Under the pieces are notes generated by a model, which searched no databases, was not told where the DNA came from, and saw only the letters and a list, made by a program, of their open reading frames with translations. Below, one piece after another: positions 43,541 through 51,569 of a stretch of 64,000 nt of DNA; the stretch's first letter is position 1; every line of letters starts with the position of its first letter. The translations under genes and the position numbers were made by a program. The stretch comes from Rubrivirga marina (GTDB lineage Bacteria > Bacteroidota > Rhodothermia > Rhodothermales > Rubricoccaceae), in assembly GCF_002283365.1 (NCBI RefSeq), contig NZ_MQWD01000001.1, positions 1,219,394-1,283,393 of the forward strand, in the 5' to 3' direction.

Positions 43541-46141
43541 ATGCGCTCCGCGCTCCTCGCGTTTCTGTTCTCGCTGGCGACCGCCGTCAACGCGCAGGGC
43601 CAGTACGAGACGTACACCGGCTGGGCCGTCCCCACCGATCCGGTCCTGCCCGTCGAGGAGAGCCACCCCCAGCTGTGGTTCGGGACCGACGACCTCGACG
43701 CGCTCCGCGCGAAGTGGCACGACCCGACCTACGCCGACGTCCGCGGGCGTGTCCAGGCGGACATCAACCGGTACCGGAGTCGGAGCCCCGAGGCGACCGA
43801 CCCCGGCGACCGCTCCCAGATGGCGAAGGCACTCGCGTTCGCCTGGATCGTGGACGACGACATCGTGGCGCGCGTCAAGGGCTACCAGGCCCTCCTCCTC
43901 GCCTACGAAAACGTCCCGCGAGAGGCGACATCGGACGCCTTCAGCGGCGAGTACGACGAGATCTACCGCGCGACGTGGCTCCAGAACTTCTGCGCCGCCT
44001 ACGACTGGCTCCACGGCGTGCTCTCGCCCGAGGACGACGCGACGATCCGCGCCGCGCTCGCCGAAGAGACGGCGCTCCTCGCCGACAACATGGTGAGCGG
44101 CGTCCGCTACGCGCCCCGCCCCCACAACCACCGCTCGAAGCCGGCCTACGCCGTCGGCACGGCGGCCCTCACGCTGTCGGACCACCCCGACGCGGCCGAG
44201 TGGCTGACCCTCGCGCTCAAGCAGCTCAACACGACGACGCGGTACCAGTTCTCGGCGGACGGCGTCTACCGGGAGGGCTCCCACTACTGGCTCTACAACT
44301 TCGTCAACGGGATCCCCTTCCTGTGGCAGTACCGCGAGGCGGGCCAGGACCTGTTTCCGGCCTATCAGCCCACGTTCGAGTGGCCCGTCCAGGTCCGCAC
44401 CGGGCGCGGGTGGATGCCGGCCCTCGAGGACGGCTTCCCCAAGCCGGCCCCCACGCACATGGTCGCGGCGGCCTACGCCGACGCTCCGACCGCGCTCCAC
44501 TCGGCGGCCCCGCTCGGCGAGATCCTCCAGTGGAACTGGGCCACGACGGAGTTCTTTACCGACAACTACACCGGGGCAACCAACGACGTGGTCTGGAGCG
44601 TCGACGAGTTCCTGACGATGGACCTCTCGATCCCGGCGACGGCCCCAGACGCCTCGCCGACGCAGCGACTCGAGAGCGGGCAGGTCGTCTTCCGAAGCGA
44701 CTGGGACGCGGGCGACCCGGGGACGCGGCGGCTCCTGTTCCACGGCGTCGCCAGCGCCGACAACCACGACCACCCCGACCTCCTCTCGTACACGCTCGAC
44801 GCCGAGAACACGCCGCTCGCCGTCGACGCCGGTTACGGCCCGGACGGGTTCTCCGACGACCGCCGCGACTGGTACCTCTCGGCCCAGGCCCACAACGTCG
44901 TCACGGTCAACGGCTTCCCCGTCCGCGACGTCAGCACGGGGCAGAACGAGGGGCCGGAGCAGACGGCGTTCCTCGACGGGGCCGCCTTCGACGTGGCCGA
45001 GATGTGGGCGCCGAACAACGGCGTGCGGGGGGGGGCGACCGTCCGCCGCGGCATCGCGTTCCTGGACGACGAACGGTTCGCCGTCTACGACCACGTCGAG
45101 GCAGGCGAGGCAGCGAGCCTCCAGGTCCACGTCCACGGCCGGGGCGTGCCCGCCCGGGATGGCCAGACGTTTACGTGGACGGCCCCGGCCGACGCGGTGG
45201 GGGAGGGGGGGCGCCTCCACGCCTCGTTCGTCGCCGACGGCCCGCTCCTGTTCGACGCGACCGACGGATGGACGAGCTTCTACTTCGACCGCGAGGAGGC
45301 CCAGCAGAGCGTCGTCGCGCGCCGGAACGCCGACGCCGCCACGGTCCTCCACACGCTCTCGGCCACGCCCGCCTCGGGCGCCGCGCCGGCCGTGACGGAC
45401 CGGACGGACGGCGACCTCGTGAGCGCCGAGCTGGCGACCGGCACGGGCGCGTGGCACCTCGCGACGCAGCGCGACCCGGCGCTCCGCACCGCCGACCGCG
45501 TGACCACCGACGCCCCGTTCGCCGCCGTCGGCCGCGACGGCGACGCCGTGACGCGGTGGGGCACGGTCCGTGCCACCGACCTCCGGTGGGACGGCACCCC
45601 GCTCGTCGAGGCGAGCCGACCGCTCACCCTCTCCGCCGACCTTCGCGACCCGAGCCGCCAGATGCTGGCGGTCGCCCCCTTCGAGGGCGAGGCGACGGTC
45701 ACGCTCCAACTCCTCCCCGCCACCGCGATCGCCGAGTCGGTCACGCTCGACGGCGCCGCCCTCGACGTCGAAACGCTGGGCGACGGGCGCGTCCGGTTCA
45801 CGCTGCCCGAGGCCGGCACGGTCGTCGTCGACACGGACCTGGAGGTCTCGGACGAGGCGTCACCCGAGACCGGGGGGCTCCGCCTCGGCGCCGCGCCGAA
45901 CCCGTCCGCCGGCGCCGTCCGGCTCTCGCTCGACCTCCCCGCCGCCGGGCCCGTTCACGTGGCCGTCTACGACGTGCTCGGCCGCCGCCTCGCCACGCTC
46001 GCCGACGGCCCGCTCGCCGCGGGCCGCCACGCGCTCGTCTGGGACGGCCGCGCCGCGTCCGGCCCTGTCGCGCCCGGCCTCTACGTCGCCGTCGCCGAGG
46101 CGGGCGATCTCCGGTCGGTCACCCGCCTCGTCCGCCTCTGA
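43541..46141 (+). CDS. Heparinase II/III-like polysaccharide lyase with T9SS domain
   Basis: 866 residues: signal peptide (to VNAQ, ~19), an alpha/alpha-barrel domain (~40-380; PHNHRSKPAYAVGTAAL, DGVYREGSHYWLYNF with likely catalytic His/Tyr), a heparinase II/III-like beta-sandwich (~420-760; FHGVASADNHDHPDLLSYTL, GYGPDGFSDDRRDWYLSAQAHNVVTVNG) and a T9SS type A sorting domain (RLGAAPNPSAGAVRLSL ... GLYVAVAEAGDLRSVTRLVRL). The fold is shared by PL15, PL17, PL21 and PL39 lyases; position in an alginate locus suggests a surface alginate or oligoalginate lyase. The exact PL family cannot be fixed by eye. The TRAP dctP gene overlaps its stop. Confidence 0.8.
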   Translation: MRSALLAFLFSLATAVNAQGQYETYTGWAVPTDPVLPVEESHPQLWFGTDDLDALRAKWHDPTYADVRGRVQADINRYRSRSPEATDPGDRSQMAKALAFAWIVDDDIVARVKGYQALLLAYENVPREATSDAFSGEYDEIYRATWLQNFCAAYDWLHGVLSPEDDATIRAALAEETALLADNMVSGVRYAPRPHNHRSKPAYAVGTAALTLSDHPDAAEWLTLALKQLNTTTRYQFSADGVYREGSHYWLYNFVNGIPFLWQYREAGQDLFPAYQPTFEWPVQVRTGRGWMPALEDGFPKPAPTHMVAAAYADAPTALHSAAPLGEILQWNWATTEFFTDNYTGATNDVVWSVDEFLTMDLSIPATAPDASPTQRLESGQVVFRSDWDAGDPGTRRLLFHGVASADNHDHPDLLSYTLDAENTPLAVDAGYGPDGFSDDRRDWYLSAQAHNVVTVNGFPVRDVSTGQNEGPEQTAFLDGAAFDVAEMWAPNNGVRGGATVRRGIAFLDDERFAVYDHVEAGEAASLQVHVHGRGVPARDGQTFTWTAPADAVGEGGRLHASFVADGPLLFDATDGWTSFYFDREEAQQSVVARRNADAATVLHTLSATPASGAAPAVTDRTDGDLVSAELATGTGAWHLATQRDPALRTADRVTTDAPFAAVGRDGDAVTRWGTVRATDLRWDGTPLVEASRPLTLSADLRDPSRQMLAVAPFEGEATVTLQLLPATAIAESVTLDGAALDVETLGDGRVRFTLPEAGTVVVDTDLEVSDEASPETGGLRLGAAPNPSAGAVRLSLDLPAAGPVHVAVYDVLGRRLATLADGPLAAGRHALVWDGRAASGPVAPGLYVAVAEAGDLRSVTRLVRL

Positions 46142-47160
46142 TGCGCCGTCGACTCTCGTTTGCGGTTCTCGCGCTCCTCCTCGCGCCGCTCCTCCTCGCC
46201 GGGTGCGGTGACGAGGGCGACGTGACCGTCCTCCGCGTCGCGAACTCGCTCGATGCCGAGTCGCCGGTCCAGAAGGGGCTCCTCCGGTTCGACGAGCGGC
46301 TCCGGGAGCTCTCGGGCGGGACGATGCGGATGGAGATCTACCCGAGCGGCCAGCTCGGCACGGAGCGGGCGACGATCGAGCTCCTCCAGCTCGGGACGCT
46401 CGACATGACGAAGGTGTCGTCGGGCGTGATGGAGAGCTTCGTGCCCGAGATGGGCGTGTTCAGCATCCCCTACCTGTTCCGGGACCGGGACCACCTGTGG
46501 CAGACGCTGGGTGGCGAGATCGGCGAGGAGATCCTCACGACGGCCGAGCCCTACCGGATGCTCGGCGTGGCCTACTACGACGCCGGTTTCCGGAGCTTCT
46601 ACGTCAACGGCCGCGAGGTCCGCGAGCCCGACGACCTCGCCGGCCTCAAGATCCGCGTCATCCCGAGCCCGCTCTTTATCCAGACCATCAACCTGCTCGG
46701 CGGCAACGCGACGCCGCTCGCGTTCTCGGAGGTCTACGGCGCGCTCCAGCAGGGGATCGTCGACGGCGCCGAGAACAGCCCGATGAGCCTCTACGGCATG
46801 GGCCACTACCAGCAGGTGACGCACTACGTCCTCGACGAGCACTCGGCCCCGCCCGACATCCTGCTCATCTCGACCCACCGCTGGAACAAGATGAGCGCGC
46901 AGCAGCGGGCGTGGTTCCGCCAGGCCGCCGCCGAGTCCGTCGCGCTCCAGCGCGAGCTGTGGCTGGAGGAGGAGGGCGCCGCGCTCGACTCGGTCCGCGC
47001 GGCGGGCGTCGAGGTGGTCGAGGTGGACAAGGGCCCGTTCCGCGAGGCGGTCGCCCCGATCTACGCCGAGCTGGCGGGGACGCCTGTCGGCGCCCTCGCC
47101 GACCGGATCCGCGCGCTCCCCGAGGCGGGCGCCCCCGCCGACACGACCGACGCCCCATGA
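46141..47160 (+). CDS. dctP: TRAP transporter substrate-binding protein DctP
   Basis: 339 residues: lipoprotein signal (LLLAPLLLAGC, Cys22), then the DctP fold: VLRVANSLDAESPVQKGLLRFDERLRELSGGTMRMEIYPSGQLGTERATIELLQLG, the substrate-carboxylate Arg segment LKIRVIPSPLFIQTINLLGGNATPLAFSEVYGALQQGIVDGAENS. It binds a small acid anion, here most likely unsaturated uronate, DEH or another acidic sugar, and delivers it to DctQM. The ATG overlaps the lyase TGA (TGATG), so the TRAP genes are translationally coupled to the surface lyase. Confidence 0.92.
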   Translation: MRRRLSFAVLALLLAPLLLAGCGDEGDVTVLRVANSLDAESPVQKGLLRFDERLRELSGGTMRMEIYPSGQLGTERATIELLQLGTLDMTKVSSGVMESFVPEMGVFSIPYLFRDRDHLWQTLGGEIGEEILTTAEPYRMLGVAYYDAGFRSFYVNGREVREPDDLAGLKIRVIPSPLFIQTINLLGGNATPLAFSEVYGALQQGIVDGAENSPMSLYGMGHYQQVTHYVLDEHSAPPDILLISTHRWNKMSAQQRAWFRQAAAESVALQRELWLEEEGAALDSVRAAGVEVVEVDKGPFREAVAPIYAELAGTPVGALADRIRALPEAGAPADTTDAP

Positions 47161-47705
47161 CCGACGCCCCCGCGCGCAGCTTCACCTCGGCCCTCGACCG
47201 CCTGCTCGGGGCCGCCCTCATCGCGCTGACCGTCGTGATGGTCGTGACCGTGACGTGGCAGGTCGCGACGCGCTACCTCCTCAACAGCCCGAGCTCGTAC
47301 ACGGAGGAGCTCGCGACGTACCTCCTCCTGTGGATCTCGCTCCTGGGGGCGGCCTACGCGCTCCGCCAGCGGGCGCACCTCGGCATCGACGTGGTGACGG
47401 CGCGGCTGGGGCTGGAGGGGCGCCGCCGGGCCCGCGTGGCGAGCTACGCCGTGATCGCCGCGTTCGCGCTCGTCGTGTTCGTCGTGGGCGGGGGGATCCT
47501 GGTGTCGGTCACGTTCGAGCTGGGCCAGCGGTCGGCCGCCTTCCAGGTGCCGGTCGGGTACGTCTACCTCGTGCTCCCGCTCTCGGGCCTGCTGATGGCG
47601 TACTACGCGGTGGTGGGGGCGGTCGAGACGCTCCGTCGCACGGCCCCGCCCGACGACGCCTCGGGCGCCTCGGAGCCGCCCGAGACCGTCCGCTTCGTCG
47701 ACTAA
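47157..47705 (+). CDS. dctQ: TRAP transporter small permease DctQ
   Basis: 182 residues with four membrane helices; WQVATRYLLNSPSSYTEELATYLLLWISLLGAAYALRQRAHLGID is the classic DctQ core. It forms the membrane complex with DctM and is ion-driven. It overlaps dctP by four bases (ATGA) and precedes dctM by 13 bases. Confidence 0.92.
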   Translation: MTDAPARSFTSALDRLLGAALIALTVVMVVTVTWQVATRYLLNSPSSYTEELATYLLLWISLLGAAYALRQRAHLGIDVVTARLGLEGRRRARVASYAVIAAFALVVFVVGGGILVSVTFELGQRSAAFQVPVGYVYLVLPLSGLLMAYYAVVGAVETLRRTAPPDDASGASEPPETVRFVD

Positions 47706-47718
47706 GCCCACCGCCCGC

Positions 47719-49014
47719 ATGGCCCTCGCCGTCACCGTCCTCCTCCTCGTCTTCCTGGTACTCCTCGCGCTCGACGTCCCGGTCGCGTTCTGCATCGGGG
47801 CGGCCACGCTCGCGTCGCTCCTGACCGTCGCCGACCCCGGCCCGGCCGTGAGCACGGTCGCGCAGCAGCTCGCCGGCGGGCTCAACAGCTTCACGCTGCT
47901 GGCGATCCCGTTCTTCATCCTGGCCGGCAACCTGATGGCCCACGGCGGCATCGCCCAGCGGCTCATCGCGTTCGCGCGGTCGCTCGTGGGGGCGCTGCCC
48001 GGCGGGCTCGCGTTCGTCAACATCATCTCGTCGATGCTGTTCGGGGCGATCTCGGGCTCGGCGATCGCGGCGGCGGCCGCCATCGGCGGCGTGATGCACC
48101 CAAAGATGACCGAGGCCGGCTACGACGAGGGGTTCAGCGCGGCCGTCAACGTGTCGGCCGCGACGACCGGGCTCATCATCCCGCCCTCGAACGTGCTCAT
48201 CGTGTACTCGCTCGCCTCGGGCGGGGTGAGCGTGGCGGCCCTGTTCGTGGCCGGTTACGTCCCGGGCCTCCTGCTCGGGGGCGCGCTCATGCTCGTGGCC
48301 GGCATCGTCGCCAAGCGGAACGGCTACGGGACCGACGAGCGCGTCCCGCTGGCGGAGGTCGGCCGGCGCTTTGTCGACGCGCTCCCCAGCCTCGGGCTGA
48401 TCGTCGTCGTGATCGGGGGGATCGTGGCCGGGATCTTCACCGCGACCGAGGCCGCGGCGATCGCCGTGATCTACGCGCTCGTGCTCTCGGTCGGGGTCTA
48501 CCGGGCCGTCTCAGTGCGCGACCTCGGCGACGTCATCCTCCGCGCGGTCGTGACGACGTCGGTCGTGATGCTCCTCGTGGCCACGTCGATGGCCCTCTCG
48601 TGGGTCCTCTCGTTCGACCGGATCCCGCAGGGCGTGGCCGAGGGGCTCGTCGGGCTGTCCGAGAACCCCATCGTGCTCCTGCTGCTCATCAACCTCGTGC
48701 TGCTGGCGGTCGGGACGTTTATGGACATGACGCCGGCCATCCTCATCTTCACGCCCATCTTCCTACCCGTGGCCGTCGGGCTCGGCATCGACCCGCTCCA
48801 CTTCGGGATCATCATGGTGCTGAACCTGTGCATCGGGCTATGCACCCCGCCGGTCGGGACGGTCCTGTTCGCGGGGTGCGGGGTGGCCGGCGTCCCGGTC
48901 TCGCGGATCGTCCGGCCGCTCCTCCCGCTCTACGTCGCGATGTTGGTCGCGCTCGCCGTCGTGGTCCTCGTCCCGGAGCTGACCCTCGCTCTTCCCCGAG
49001 CGTTCGGGCTCTAG
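47719..49014 (+). CDS. dctM: TRAP transporter large permease DctM
   Basis: 431 residues, about 12 membrane segments: LLALDVPVAFCIGAATLASLL, GSAIAAAAAIGGVMHPKMTEAGYDEGFSAAVNVSAATTGLIIPPSN, GTFMDMTPAILIFTPIFLPV and NLCIGLCTPPVGTVLF are DctM signatures, including the serine/asparagine-rich loops expected to bind sodium. It completes the DctPQM importer. The gntR gene begins 44 bases later with an operator in the gap. Confidence 0.93.
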   Translation: MALAVTVLLLVFLVLLALDVPVAFCIGAATLASLLTVADPGPAVSTVAQQLAGGLNSFTLLAIPFFILAGNLMAHGGIAQRLIAFARSLVGALPGGLAFVNIISSMLFGAISGSAIAAAAAIGGVMHPKMTEAGYDEGFSAAVNVSAATTGLIIPPSNVLIVYSLASGGVSVAALFVAGYVPGLLLGGALMLVAGIVAKRNGYGTDERVPLAEVGRRFVDALPSLGLIVVVIGGIVAGIFTATEAAAIAVIYALVLSVGVYRAVSVRDLGDVILRAVVTTSVVMLLVATSMALSWVLSFDRIPQGVAEGLVGLSENPIVLLLLINLVLLAVGTFMDMTPAILIFTPIFLPVAVGLGIDPLHFGIIMVLNLCIGLCTPPVGTVLFAGCGVAGVPVSRIVRPLLPLYVAMLVALAVVVLVPELTLALPRAFGL

Positions 49015-49026
49015 AACGGCTGGGGG

Positions 49027-49042
49027 TGTATGTTGTCTGACA
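49027..49042. promoter_or_regulatory. Variant GntR-type operator before gntR
   Basis: TGTATGTTGTCTGACA has the same length and TGTATG...ACA ends as the three identical sites at 19770, 39984 and 49885. It lies 17 bases before the gntR ATG and 13 bases after the dctM stop. It suggests autoregulation. Confidence 0.55.
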
Positions 49043-49058
49043 CCTTCGCCGTCAGGAC

Positions 49059-49793
49059 ATGTCTGGGACACGATTCAAGTCAGTAGGGAAGCCGGAACTG
49101 CTGAGCCAGACCGTCGAGACCGCCATCGAGGAGGCGATCCGGTCGGGCGATCTCGCGGAGGGCGAGAAGCTGCCGTCGGAGATGGAGCTGTGCTCGCAGT
49201 TCGGTGTGAGCCGGACGGCCATGCGTGAGGCGCTCCGGATGCTCTCGGCGCGGGGCCTCCTCCGCATCGAGAAGGGGCGGGGGACGTTCGTCCGCCGGCT
49301 CTCGGCCGACTCAGTGGTCACGCCGATGGAGCTCTACCTCCACATGCACAGCGGGACCGACCACGCGCTCCACGTCGTCGGGGCCCGCCAGCTGATCGAG
49401 CCGCCCATCGCGGCGGCCGCCGCCCTCCACCACACGGAGGAGGACGCGGAGAAGCTCCGCGCGAACATGGCCGAGCTCGCCGGCGCGACGGACGACCGCG
49501 AGGCCCTCACCCGCCTCGACATGGCGTTCCACCTCCTGATCGCGGAGGCGGCACACAACCCCGTGCTCCCCTTGTTCGTCCGGCCGATCCAGATGCTCAT
49601 GCCGGCGATCAAGGCGGACGTGTACGAGGTTGTCGGCGACGCCCACTCCGCCGCCGTCCACTGGCACACGAAGGTCCTCGACGCGATCCTCGGCCGGGAC
49701 GCTGAGGCGGCAGAAACGGCAATGAAGCAACACCTCGAGATCGCCCGGGAGCACGTGGAGTCGGCGTTGGGGCGGCGCGTACAGGCCGCCTGA
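49059..49793 (+). CDS. GntR-family (FadR subfamily) regulator of the alginate locus
   Basis: 244 residues: winged HTH (~12-78; VETAIEEAIRSGDLAEGEKLPSEMELCSQFGVSRTAMREALRMLSARGLLRIEKGRGTFV) and a FCD ligand domain (~95-235) with the metal/ligand residues D-x3-H in RLDMAFHLLIAEAAHN and H in AVHWHTKVLDAI. FadR/UxuR-like members bind sugar acids and release DNA. It is placed among lyase and TRAP genes and preceded by its own operator variant; the likely inducers are KDG, DEH or related acids. Target sites are proposed from shared promoter palindromes. Confidence 0.88.
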   Translation: MSGTRFKSVGKPELLSQTVETAIEEAIRSGDLAEGEKLPSEMELCSQFGVSRTAMREALRMLSARGLLRIEKGRGTFVRRLSADSVVTPMELYLHMHSGTDHALHVVGARQLIEPPIAAAAALHHTEEDAEKLRANMAELAGATDDREALTRLDMAFHLLIAEAAHNPVLPLFVRPIQMLMPAIKADVYEVVGDAHSAAVHWHTKVLDAILGRDAEAAETAMKQHLEIAREHVESALGRRVQAA

Positions 49794-49812
49794 GAGCTCC
49801 CCCCGGGGTTCG

Positions 49813-49830
49813 CGCGGCCTCGTAGCCGCG
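49813..49830 (+). terminator. Weak hairpin after gntR
   Basis: CGCGGC and GCCGCG (49813-49818 and 49825-49830) form a 6-bp stem with loop CTCGTA, 20 bases after the gntR stop. Short, without a T-tract. Confidence 0.35.
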
Positions 49831-49837
49831 AAGTTCC

Positions 49838-49849
49838 GGAAGCGCTTGC
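49838..49849. promoter_or_regulatory. CRE-like site GGAAGCGCTTGC
   Basis: GGAAGCGCTTGC is a one-base variant of GGAAGCGCTTCC. Here it lies upstream of the GntR-type site, the reverse of the order at 19770-19813 and 39984-40030. Confidence 0.45.
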
Positions 49850-49884
49850 ACGTGAAGTGACGGTGACCTATACTGGATTCAACC

Positions 49885-49900
49885 TGTATGACATGTTACA
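49885..49900. promoter_or_regulatory. GntR-type operator before surface protein gene
   Basis: TGTATGACATGTTACA, third exact copy in the window, followed by a second partial half (TGCTACAGG). It lies 37 bases before the ATG at 49938, so it should control the T9SS protein and perhaps eda-kdgK downstream. Confidence 0.65.
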
Positions 49901-49937
49901 TGCTACAGGTCGAGTCCTCTTCCACCCCCGCACTCAC

Positions 49938-51491
49938 ATGCGCCACTTCTACACCATCGTCGCCCTCGCCGGCCTCGCTCTCGGGGCGGGCGGCGCCTCT
50001 GCACAGATCACGGTCGCCAGTTCGGGCGACTGGAGCGACCCCACCACGTGGTCGACCGGCGCGGTCCCGACGGCCGGCGACGATGTGGTCATCGCCGACT
50101 CCACCGTCACCATCGACATCGCCGACGCCGAGGCTAACAACGTCACCGTCAGCGGCGAGGGCTGGCTCCGGACCGGCCGGGGCGTCCCGGGCACGGACGA
50201 GAAGGGCCTGACCGTCTACGGCGACCTCACCATCGACGGCCCCGACGCCGAGCTCCGCCCGCTCTCCAACGTGGACGAGAGCGACGTCGGCCTCGGCGAG
50301 ATCTACCACCGCCTGACCGTCCACGGCGACATCGACAACTCCACGGGCGGCACGTTCGACATGCGCCGTGGCTCGACCTCGTCGACGCCCGCCGACGCCT
50401 CGTTCATCGACCTCATCTTCGACGGCAGCGAGGACGCCACGCTCCACCTGGGCGACTACGACAACGACGACAACCAGCTCTTCCGCGTCACGATCGCCAA
50501 GGACGACGGGGCGACAGTCACGATGCTCAACGACGCGACCGTCGACAACAACAGCCGGGCCACCTTCACGCTCGAGAGCGGCTACCTCGACACCGGGGAC
50601 TTCCGGTTCACGCTCATCTCGAACAACAGCTCCGTCGTGGTCGGCGGCTCGCCGGCCTCGTACGTCCTCGGCGAGTTCGCGCGCGGGCTCCCGAAGGGGA
50701 CCGCCGACAGCCAGACCAGCCGGGAGTTCCCGCTTGGCGACGAGACCGGGTACCGGCCCGCGACGGTCTACGTCACCGACCGCCCCTCTGACGACCAGTT
50801 CATGGGTGTCCGCCTTGTGAGCGAGGCGCCCGACGGCGCGCTGGAGGGCGGGCTCATGGAGCTCTCGCCGAACCGGTACTACGCCTTCGAGTGGTACTTC
50901 TTCGACTCGGCCGACCCGATCTCCCTCGACCGCGTCGAGGTCAGCTACGGCACCGGCGACGGCGTGCCGGAAGGGAGCGAGAGCTTCGTCGTGGCGAGCT
51001 CCACCGACGGGGGCGCGACGTGGACGAACGCGGGCGGCTTCGACGCGGACGGGACGACCCCGCACGTCACGACGCTGGCCGCGCCGCCGACGCCGATCGG
51101 CTCGGGCGAGCTGACGGGCTGGGACTTCGACTTCGAGGTCGTCGGGACGGACGTCGTCGGCGACGTGCACTACGCGGCGGTGGGGACGACCGACTCGTTC
51201 GGGACCGCCATCACCCGGGGCCCCGAGGCGGACGCCCTCCAGTTCGCGGCCTCCCCGAACCCGACCTCGGGCTTGGCGGCGCTCTCGTTCACGCTCGGGA
51301 CCGCGGCCGACGTCGCCGTTGAGGTGTTCGACGTGCTCGGCCGCCGCGTTGCGACGCTCGCCGACGGTCCCCGTCCGGCGGGCGCGCACGAGGTGGCGTG
51401 GGACGCCCGCGCCCTCGCGTCGGGGGTCTACCACGTGCGGCTCCGGGCCGGTGACGTCGTCGTCGCCCGGACCGTGACGCTCGCACGCTGA
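49938..51491 (+). CDS. T9SS-sorted surface protein of the alginate regulon
   Basis: 517 residues: signal peptide MRHFYTIVALAGLALGAGGASAQ, then ITVASSGDWSDPTTWSTGAVPTAGDDVVIADS, the opening of beta-rich surface proteins with parallel-helix-like repeats (VTVSGEGWLRTG, LTVYGDLTIDG, LTVHGDIDNSTGGTFDMRRG), a second beta domain (SPNRYYAFEWYFFDSADPISLDRVEVSYG) and a T9SS domain (LQFAASPNPTSGLAALSFTLG ... GVYHVRLRAGDVVVARTVTLAR). No lyase motif is visible. It has its own copy of the GntR-type and CRE-like sites, so it belongs to the regulon; glycan binding or adhesion is the best guess. ATG 49938 starts the signal peptide; the frame is open upstream through the operator. Confidence 0.72.
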   Translation: MRHFYTIVALAGLALGAGGASAQITVASSGDWSDPTTWSTGAVPTAGDDVVIADSTVTIDIADAEANNVTVSGEGWLRTGRGVPGTDEKGLTVYGDLTIDGPDAELRPLSNVDESDVGLGEIYHRLTVHGDIDNSTGGTFDMRRGSTSSTPADASFIDLIFDGSEDATLHLGDYDNDDNQLFRVTIAKDDGATVTMLNDATVDNNSRATFTLESGYLDTGDFRFTLISNNSSVVVGGSPASYVLGEFARGLPKGTADSQTSREFPLGDETGYRPATVYVTDRPSDDQFMGVRLVSEAPDGALEGGLMELSPNRYYAFEWYFFDSADPISLDRVEVSYGTGDGVPEGSESFVVASSTDGGATWTNAGGFDADGTTPHVTTLAAPPTPIGSGELTGWDFDFEVVGTDVVGDVHYAAVGTTDSFGTAITRGPEADALQFAASPNPTSGLAALSFTLGTAADVAVEVFDVLGRRVATLADGPRPAGAHEVAWDARALASGVYHVRLRAGDVVVARTVTLAR

Positions 51492-51510
51492 CGTACCGAT
51501 CGCGGCCAAC

Positions 51511-51553
51511 GGCGCCCTTCCCCCGGTGTGTAGCAGGCCAGGGGAGGGGCGCC
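51511..51553 (+). terminator. Hairpin between surface protein gene and eda
   Basis: GGCGCCCTTCCCC (51511-51523) pairs with GGGGAGGGGCGCC (51541-51553), 13 bp with one G-T pair, loop 17 bases. It starts 19 bases after the stop and ends 16 bases before eda, so it probably lowers expression of the downstream genes. Confidence 0.5.
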
Positions 51554-51569
51554 GTGCCGTTCGAGACCC

